64,000 nucleotides of DNA from Henckelia pumila (taxonomy: Eukaryota; Streptophyta; Magnoliopsida; Lamiales; Gesneriaceae): NCBI RefSeq assembly GCF_033568475.1, contig NW_027331831.1, positions 1,798,001 through 1,862,000 of the forward strand, given 5' to 3'. The translations under genes and the position numbers were made by a program. The notes under the pieces were generated by a model. It ran no database searches. It was not told the DNA's origin and saw only the letters and a list, made by a program, of their open reading frames with translations. Shown here piece by piece: positions 56,169-64,000 of this stretch. How positions within the stretch are numbered: position 1 is the first letter of the stretch; each line of letters begins with the position of its first letter.

Positions 56169-56278
56169 GCTCGAAGGCAGAGTTGGGCCATATGCTCTTC
56201 AAAAGAGTAGGTTTTTTCTCTTTCCTGGTTGAGGGTGGAGTTCGTCTCCTCTAGGGAACTGGCCAGCATGCATAAACC

Positions 56279-56353
56279 CTGTAAAAAATAATATATTAAA
56301 AAAAAAACCAAAGGAAGAGAAAGGTGGTGATAGAACACGAGACCTAGACTCAC
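56279..56353 (-). other. Second intron of the Tat antisense ORF
   Basis: 75 bp with a GTGAGT donor and a long T-run before TTACAG. Being a multiple of three without stops it can also be read through, where it would encode a hydrophobic FYHHLSLPLVFFLIYYF stretch. Confidence 0.65.
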
Positions 56354-57021
56354 CGTATATGCATGGGAGATGCCTTCCGAGACCTTGGAGGTAACGCCCC
56401 TCACCGACAGTGACGTTCGCTCCTCTGGGGAAATCAAACTCTGGACCGCGGCAGCCTTGGAGGAGGTGGTCCCTGTCAGGAATAGGGGAAACTGAGAATT
56501 CCAGGTAGAAGAGTCTATCCGATTTCCCCAAGCACAGCCCAAGTGCTCCATACTGGCCGACTGGGTATCCCAGTTCGATACCAGGGACCTGTCTTGCTTG
56601 GCTGGGAGAGTTAGAGAGGAAGGGCCAGGGGCAACAGCGTCCTCCGGATCACTTAAAATGATCATATCTGGTTCCCGGATATCTTTCCTCTTGCGCTGGG
56701 AAAGTGGTATCTCGTCCTCCAAGTCCTCTGCTGACAAAGACAGTTGAGATTCTGATTCCAACTGAGGGTAAGTCAATGCCATAGCTCGGCTTTCTGGGAC
56801 TCCGTCGTTGGTAAGTAGAGGCAGAGCAACAGGAAGGGTGGGTTGAATAGGAGGAAGGGTTGCAGTGGTTGGCGGACGCTGAGGGCCGGGGAGGATAGTA
56901 CGGCTCTCCTCCTCCTCCCTGGCCTTTTTCCTCCTTTTAGCCAAAGCCTGGGCTTTCTCTTTAGTGGTTTGCCTCTCCGCTGCCCGTCTAGCAAACTCCT
57001 CCCTCATTATATCAGATGGAT

Positions 57022-57100
57022 CTGCAGCAAAAGCGGCACATTAATATCAAGATATCTAAAATTGATCAAGACAAATAGAAGTAGAAGAACCATAAATTAC
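57022..57100 (-). other. First intron of the Tat antisense ORF
   Basis: 79 bp with GTAATT donor (57100) and TTTTGCTGCAG acceptor (57022). Splicing completes an Asp codon (G|AT) and joins the GAPGAQP segment to the PSDIMREEF segment in frame. Confidence 0.7.
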
Positions 57101-58289
57101 CAGGTTGAGCTCCCGGGGCACCGTATGCGTCGATCACCTGGTTAAGAGATCTTCCACCCGGGTACTCAGTCCGTAAGCTATCATATTCTCGTTTGTTAAA
57201 AAGACAGGAGAAGAAAAGTTTTTATTGACAACTAAAGCCAGGCTGCGAACATAAGGCTCCTTGACTTTATAATGGTCTGGGAGCTCAGGTTGAGGAGGAA
57301 GACTGGACAAGAACCCGGTCCTAAAAGTAAAAGGGGCCGGAGGACGGATGAAAAAATACCTTTTTTTCCATCCCTTCAAGGAAGAGGGGATATCGGAAAG
57401 AAAGCGGGTGTTCAGCCGGGCAGCTAAGGAAAAGGCCCCTTCGTTAAATCGACAGGTAAAAAAATAGTGAAGAACGAGAGGGGTGATAGCTAAATTGTGC
57501 ATTTTAAAAAGAATATAAGTGGAGGCCATAATTCGGAAAGAGTTCGGGTAGAACTGGTTAACAGGAACTCTAAAGAAATTGGCAACTGCCAGGTAGAAGG
57601 GAGGAATAGAAAATCGAAGACCGCTGCGGATTTGGTCTCGAAAAAAGGTATAACAACCCGCCGGAGGGGTGTCGGGGGTACTCCTTGGTAAAGGGCGGAA
57701 TAAAGAGTGAGACAAAGGGATTTCCCCCGAGCCGCGCAGTTCCTCCGCAGCCCCTTGCGACAGGGTGTTGGAAGATAGGTGTACCAACCTAGGGCTGGAG
57801 GAGCAGAAGCGAGGGGTGTAGGGTTCTTCACTTTCTTTTTTCCTTTTCCCTTCATATGGAAAGACGAGGTCGCAGAGGTTTTAGTGCGAGAAGTTTTTCT
57901 AGAAAAGCGGGGTCGGGAAGGAAGAGCAGAGGCGGAGCGAGCATCGCTCGAGCTACCGCTTCGAACTTCGTCTCTAGGCGAGCCTTTGGAATTCGCCCCA
58001 GAGGTAGAAGATGTACCTGTAGACATAAGGGAGGGAAACACTTACAGGTTAAGCATCAAATAAGAGAGTGCAAGGAACGAGTGACGGAAGCTGGAGAAAA
58101 GTGCAAGAAACCAGAGAACAATCACGCAAGGGGGGAAGACGGTGAGAAAAAGAATGAAAGGTCGCAAGGATTAAATACTAGAAAGGCCAAAACAATCTGA
58201 GCCGTGTATTTTGAATTGAATGGCAGAGATACGCAAAGCATGCTCAAGAAGCTGAAGCGACCTCTGACAGAATCTCTGACATGCGCACT

Positions 58290-61200
58290 TAGGGATGTAA
58301 ACGAGCCGAGCCGAGCCGAACAGTATCAGGCTCGGGCTCGGGCTCGGCTCGTTTGGAATATGTGGAGGCTTGGGCTCGGCTCGAGCTCCAGCCGAGCTTT
58401 TGTAATAAAGCTCGGCTCGGCTCGTTTATTGAATTTGTAAGCTCGGGCTCGGGCTCGACTCATTTATCATATGAAACGAGTCTGGCTCGAGTTTGGCTCG
58501 TTAAACGAGCTCGTTTTCAAGCTCGTTGGCTCGTTTAACTGGCTCGTTAAGCAAGCTCGTATTATGGCTCGAGTTTGGCTCGTTAAATGAGCTCGTTTTC
58601 AAGCTCGTTGACTCGTTTAACTGGCTCGTTAAGCAACTCGTATTTTGGCTCGTTAAGTGGGCTTGGGCTCGAGCTCGTTTTCGAGCTCGTGAAGCTTAAA
58701 TACAAAATATAAATCTCTATATAAACTAAAATTAATTTTTTTTAAAAAAAATAAAAATGACAAACATTAATAAAACTATAAAATTAATTATCAAATGTAT
58801 GTCATATGCAACAGTCCACTACAACGATACACAATAACAATATAACATCATTACATTGTACATAAAAAACCCAAATTAGAAAAACATTAGAAAAGTGCAA
58901 ACTGCATCTCCAATAAAAATTAAATACATCCTGCAACCAACATTCTTCGCAACATCATCTCTAATAAAAATTAAAAATCATCATGCAATATAAAAAATAA
59001 AGTTAGTATTACAAAGTAATATAAGCAAGCAGAAAATTGAATGCGACGACCATTTTTTAAAATACGTTTGTAATTTTAATTAGTTGTTATAAATATCGGT
59101 AATTTTAATTAGTTGTTATAATTATCGGTAATTTTAAATTACGACACGTTTATAATTTTGTATGTATCTAACGTATCGATAATTATTATAATTATGAAAA
59201 ACAATTTCTGAAAATAAGTTGTTGTTTTTGAAGAGTTATTCCATTCGCAAATGATGTATTAAGTCGTTGTTTGCAACTAAATTTTTGAAAATATTAAATT
59301 AAGTTTTGAAAATATTTTAACAAAAACTTCAGCCTACCACAAATTTATGGACACCTATATGGTGACATAGTTTTAAAACATCATTCTATATAATAATTCT
59401 AATGATCACATATAAACACCATATTATTTAACAAGAATGAATTCATAGTTTTAACTTTTAAGTTTTAATCATAATAAAATTTGGTTTTATAATTTGTTTG
59501 ATAATTGATAAGCTTATTTTTATTACCTATACCAATGAAATGATATTATTATTGCACAAATTCTTTTAATTATATATAATGATTTAATTATACCAATGTG
59601 TGATATGATTTATATCATAATCTTTTCATCTCAATTATATATACCTAATTTTTTCTTCACATAGATAATAATATCATTAAAAAAAAATGTATAAAATGAA
59701 TGAAAAAAATTGTTCTTGTATTTTCATGGCTATATACATGCATGTATTTTTGTAAACAAAATTACTAAATACAATATAAATTATAAACCTATATATCTTC
59801 CATTTGATTAGGGTTGTATTATTTTGTTAATATAACCCGAAGTATGTCATAAAATTATAATCTAAAATAAAAAAAATATTATTTAATAATAAAATTTAAG
59901 ATATTTTGTGTTCTACCTTAAACTTTTACTTGACAATCATAGACACCTAGTTGGTTAACAACTCATGTAACAATAACTGATTGAATGTACAAAGTGTTAC
60001 ATCAGTTGTTGTCCATGTAAGTGCTTAAGATTGTTGTCCGTACGATACCAAATTTATATATATATATAATTATTACTAAAACGTAATTACCAATAAAATA
60101 AATAAACATAATCAAATATATGTTTTTTGGTTCAAAATTTGATATAATATTGTCACTATTTTTTATTTTAACTAGTTTTTGTGTGCAAAAATATTCAAAA
60201 ACGATATAGATGCATAATAATATATCTATTTTTTCTATAAAAATTTTAAATTTGATTAAATGTTATCATTATTTTTTAATTATACTTAACTTTTTTGTAT
60301 CCATATATATGTGAAAATATCCATAAATTCTATCTGTAATGAAATTATGAATTTGGTTTCACAATTTGAAATTTGATCAAATATTATAACTAATTTGTTA
60401 TTTCAGTTAATTTTGTGTCTCCATATCGTGAACATTTATATAAATGAAATATATGCTAATATAAAAATTTTATTTTATATTTGATTAGATGTTCACTTAT
60501 CAGCAATTTTCTATTTATTACAATATACTAATTTTTGTTTTAAAATTGAAAATTTGATATGATGTTATCACAATTTTATAATTTCAAACAAATGTTTCGT
60601 GTGCATATATATGTAAAAACAATATTAATAATTTTTACAATAATATTTTAAAAACAAATAAATTTATTATATCATATCAATACTTTGATATAAATTTCAA
60701 ATACAAATCAAAATTTTATTATTTAAAAAAAACAAGTTTTTTCTAGCAATATTTAATTTAATTTTTAAAATATTATAGATTTAAAATTACTCAATGATCA
60801 TATAAATAATTAACCAGCCGAGTTCGAGAAACTATATAAATTAATATATTTTCACAAGCCAAAAAATAAGTCGAGCTCGATCCAAAACCTGAGCTCAAGC
60901 TGACGAGCCACTAAACGATCCAATCCCAAGTCCAAGCCCGAGCTCGCAAGCCACTAAACGAGCCGAGCTCGAGCCCGATCTGACGAGCCACTAAACGAGC
61001 CGAGCTAACAAGCCATTAAACGAGCCGAGCTAACGAGCCATTAAACGATCCGAGCCCAAGCCCGAGCTAACGAGCCACCTAAACGAGCCGAGCTCGAGCT
61101 CGAGCTTCCGAGCCTATTAACGAACATGTTCGCGAGCTAACAAGCCGAACATCCTTAAGTTCGGGCTCGGCTCGTTAAAATTTTCGAGCTCAAAATTGAG

Positions 61201-61302
61201 CTCGGTCTCGGCTTAATAAGCTTAACGAACGAGCCCGAACGAGCTTTTTCACGAGCCGAGCTCCGAATAGCTCGCGAACAGTTCGGTTCATTTACATCCC
61301 TA
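58290..61302. mobile_element. Non-autonomous hAT transposon of 3 kb inserted in the Tat element
   Basis: Ends TAGGGATGTAAA (58290-58301) and TTTACATCCCTA (61291-61302) are perfect inverses. The flanking 8-mers TGCGCACT (58282-58289, 61303-61310) are identical. About 400 bp at each end are dense arrays of GGCTCG / CGAGCC words in both orientations. The 2-kb core is very AT-rich with no transposase ORF. The intact duplication dates this insertion as later than the Tat element that contains it. Confidence 0.93.
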
Positions 61303-61380
61303 TGCGCACTACGAAGCGTTTAGGGCTGACGTAAGGCTAGTGTCACCACCCGGGGTGGGGGGGGGATCGCATCCCGGGCG

Positions 61381-62587
61381 ACCCGGAAGGTTTAAATACC
61401 CGACAGCATTAACTCCTCGGGACAGCGGAGCAGGTCCTAGTCCGACTATCTTTAGGAAGTGTGGTGATATCCTATTAAGATACCCCGGGTGGCTAGGACC
61501 CGGATGATGGTATAACCCGAAAGGTTTAAGTACCCGACAACATTAACTCCTCGGGACAGCGGAGCAGGTCCTAGCCCGACTATCTTTAGGAAGTGTGGTG
61601 ATATCCTATTAAGATACCCCGAGTGGCTAGGACCCGGATGATGGTATAACCCGAAAGGTTTAAGTACCCGACAACATTAACTCCTCGGGACAGCGGAGCA
61701 GGTCCTAGCCCGACTATATTTAGGAAGTGTGGTGATATCCTATTAAGATACCCCGGGTGGCTAGGCCCCGGATGATGGTATAACCCGGAAGGTTTAAGTA
61801 CCCGACATCATTAACTCCTCGGGACAGCGGAGCAGGTCCTAGCCCGACTATCTTTAGGAAGTTTGGTGATATCCTATTAAGATACCCCGGGTGGCTAGGC
61901 CCCGGATGATGGTATAACCCGGAAGGTTTAAGTACCCGGTAGCATTAACTCCTCGGGACAGCGGAGCAGGTCCTAGCCCGACTATCTTTAGGAAGTATGG
62001 TGATATACCCCGGGTGGCTGGGACCCGGGGAATACCCCAGATGATGGTATAACCCGAAAGGTTTAGGTACCCGGGCCAGAGGCCCGGGAAACCCTGGAGA
62101 TCCCGGGAAGACGAAAGAAGCCCGGATAAAAACAGGGGAGCCAGGAATCTAGGAATAACCCTTCGGAGGGTAGAAAAGGAAGGAAAGTTGGTGGGACCCG
62201 AGCTTTTCTATTCTTAGGGCCAGGAAACAGCCACGTCTACTTAGAGTATGTCAGGTTCAAATCACAGACCAAATCATTACTAACCACGTTCCAACGGAGT
62301 GGGCTCTTTCCGAAAATTACGGGGTGTCTAAATCACACGTGGTAACCATCTCATCCTCCTGCAGGCTGTCAGTGAGCCCATACCCGATAATCATTGAGGG
62401 GCCTGACGAACGAGTATAAAAAACCTAGGGAGAATCTCTCGAGAGGCATCATCATAATTCCGCACGCACTCACTCACTCTCTCAAATATCCGTATAAACT
62501 TCTTTTCCAAACCAACAAGGCACTCGCCTATCTTCTCATCTGGGAATTTACCCACTTCCGGGTACTCATTTTATGATAAACGCATCA
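61381..62587 (+). repeat. 3' LTR of the Tat element (left edge uncertain)
   Basis: Four full 134-bp units begin at 61465, 61599, 61733 and 61867, preceded by a partial unit from 61381. Unique LTR sequence follows to GCATCA at 62587 and then the ATAGT duplication. The expected TGATATCC start is not present upstream of the partial unit; instead there is a G-run (about 61361-61375) inside 'cacccggggtgg...atcgc', so the boundary was altered or lies as far left as about 61341. Confidence 0.75.
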
Positions 62588-62592
62588 ATAGT

Positions 62593-64000
62593 CATATTAT
62601 CAACTTGAAATTACATTACACGAACCAAAATTATAAGATATAATGGTTCGTAAACAAAGCCATAAAATAGCAATTTCAAAAACACAATAAGCTAGCCTAA
62701 GTAGCTGCACTTACCCTTTTGATATTATGACAAAAAATATGGTTTCATTAATATCAAAGACAAGTATTTTTAAAAAAAATCTTTTTTAAAGGCGCTTCAA
62801 TTATAAAATAACCAGTATTCGAGGCATAAAAAAATTACGTGATGTAACATCATATATGAATATTAATTAATATATTTAAATACATCAATTCTCTCATGTA
62901 TTTAAATACAAAATTTTAACGGTGATGCCAATTATTTTTTAAAATGTCTCCCATTATATAATATAGTAATAGATAATGATAATTAAAGTATAAATTGCTC
63001 AAAAATCCTCAATGCAAACATGTTTTGCTCTGCACTTTCTAGCCAGTTTTTTTTACCACAATTTTTGTTAAGTTGTACCACATCTTGTATGGTTTTGTAC
63101 CACATCTTGTATTGTTTTGTACCATATTTTATGACTAGGAACCCCAAAACAAAATATGTTTGCATTTGGAGATTTTTGAGCAAATTACACATAATTAAAC
63201 TTTTAAAAAAAGGGACAAAAAGTAAGAAGGGGAGAGACATCACTGTGTGGGGTATAAAATGGCCGAGATAAAGTGGTACACTGGTCCAACACATGAAACC
63301 ATTCTTTTTGTTGTTTGAGACTTTAAATAGCCAATAGAAATATAGTTTCCATTTGCATAAAAAAATTAATAAATAAAGTTTTCATAAAGACGAACTTGAC
63401 CAATTCAATCGAAGTAGTCGCATTATTATTTGGACTTCCACAATTTTGACTATTTCTCACCAAGTTTTTATGTTTGAATCCATATTTTGTGTCAATCATA
63501 TGATGAAAGCAACATATTTATAAATTTTAAAATATGTTTTAACATCATTTTTTTGTCTTAAAATGCAAGTTCAGTCAAGTTTTGCATTTTGACTGGGAGA
63601 AATGGACCCCTTCGCTTTACATGACTACTCATTTGAAGTAACAACTATTCCAGTCTTTCTAGATTAGAGAATATTGTGACATCTACTTTTCCTTTCTTTA
63701 ATTTTTTTTTTTTAAAAAAATTGTTTTCCCTAAAAAAACTATTTTGATTTAGAGACATTGTGTGTGTTGCGATAGAGTTCGTTTCGCATAAGAAGTATTT
63801 TAGTTGAAAAAGTGTTTTTTTTTTTTAATTTGGATTTTTACGAGTGTTCTTAATTAAAGTTGTAATGATTTTGTGTTTGTATAGACAAATAATAAAATAT
63901 GTTCTTAACTTTCTTTTTTATGTTTCTAGGTTTTATTAATTGAGAAATCAATTTGAAATTTTATAAATGTGGGATTTAAAAATACTTATTTTAGCTTACC
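62593..64000. other. AT-rich intergenic DNA right of the nest
   Basis: No gene recognised. A short direct repeat 'ttgtaccacatcttgta' occurs at about 63074, 63096 and, degenerate, 63118. A pair of matching segments 'gcaaacatgttttgctc' / 'aatatgtttgcatttggag' near 63016 and 63150 are inverse-like and may mark the ends of a small element, but I could not fix its borders. Confidence 0.45.

Larger units (their letters stand above)
56169..58026 (-). pseudogene. Antisense accessory ORF of the Tat element, 5' part (gypsy-type transposon domain)
   Basis: ATG at 58026, opposite in strand to gag-pol. A Ser/Lys-rich N-terminus with a KGKGKKKVK basic patch leads, after a frame change near 57750, into a conserved domain (about 57700-57200) with FSIPPFYLAVANFF, NSFRIMASTYILF and SLKGWKKRYFF. 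This matches the 'Putative gypsy type transposon' family (Pfam Transposase_28). A small frame change near 57150 follows. Two introns are visible: 57022-57100 (GTAATT...CTGCAG) and 56279-56353 (GTGAGT...TTACAG). Then come a basic coiled coil and a Pro/Ser-rich linker, until the nested element cuts it at 56168. Its function in Tat elements is unknown. Confidence 0.78.
40858..62587 (+). mobile_element. Old Tat-lineage Ty3/gypsy retrotransposon carrying two nested insertions
   Basis: Both outer edges carry the 5-bp duplication ATAGT (40853-40857, 62588-62592). Inside are LTRs, a primer binding site, gag-pro-RT-RNase H-archaeal-type RNase H-integrase on the plus strand, a minisatellite, and an antisense accessory ORF before the 3' LTR. 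Dual RNase H and an antisense ORF between integrase and the 3' LTR are hallmarks of the Tat lineage (Ogre, Retand, RIRE2, Grande relatives). Removing the insertions at 48955-56168 and 58290-61302 leaves about 11.5 kb. At least five in-frame stop codons and several frameshifts show that it is dead. Confidence 0.9.

Overview
The window is nuclear DNA of a flowering plant, almost certainly a eudicot: AT-rich intergenic DNA, GT-AG introns of about 75 bp to 1.2 kb, a plant-type phosphoinositide phospholipase C without a PH domain, a CRINKLY4-family receptor kinase, and plant lineages of Ty3/gypsy, Helitron, hAT and SINE elements. I cannot name the species. There is no bacterial, organellar, rRNA or CRISPR content.

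Layout. 1-8890 is repeat-rich intergenic DNA: several tandem duplications of about 220 bp, a decayed Helitron (about 2420-4683), a tRNA-derived SINE with a 14-bp target duplication (6326-6576), a non-autonomous hAT with a perfect 8-bp target duplication (6942-7610) and a small inverted-repeat MITE. 9647-13753 (+) is a three-exon gene for a large nuclear-looking protein of unknown function (about 1,305 aa). 13754-18600 is intergenic and holds a foldback MITE and a second hAT. 18601-28811 is a very young Ty3/gypsy chromovirus-like element (minus strand) with near-identical 2.7-kb LTRs and a 5-bp target duplication; gag and pol are separated by a spliceable 196-bp intron. It landed about 430 bp upstream of the start codon of the PLC gene (29247-35670, +). 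That gene has 13 exons, four of which (32182-33703) are an in-frame tandem expansion of hybrid exons in the X-Y linker, giving about 955 aa instead of the usual 560-610. Convergent to it is an intronless CRINKLY4-related receptor kinase (37426-39792, minus).

40858-62587 is a 21.7-kb nest. The outer element is an old Tat-lineage Ty3/gypsy retrotransposon (+) with dual RNase H, many stop codons and frameshifts, a 15 x 60-bp minisatellite after integrase, and an antisense, intron-containing accessory ORF of the 'putative gypsy type transposon' family. A second Ty3/gypsy element (48955-56168, minus) split that accessory ORF; its interior keeps only an integrase remnant plus about 3 kb of unrecognised, internally repeated DNA. 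A 3-kb non-autonomous hAT (58290-61302) with a perfect 8-bp target duplication inserted near the 3' LTR. 62588-64000 is AT-rich and empty as far as I can see.

The strongest candidates for a second look are the hybrid-exon expansion in PLC, the gag-pol intron of the young element, and the unexplained repeated cargo of the inner nested element. Exon boundaries were read by eye from splice signals and reading frame and have not been tested against transcripts.
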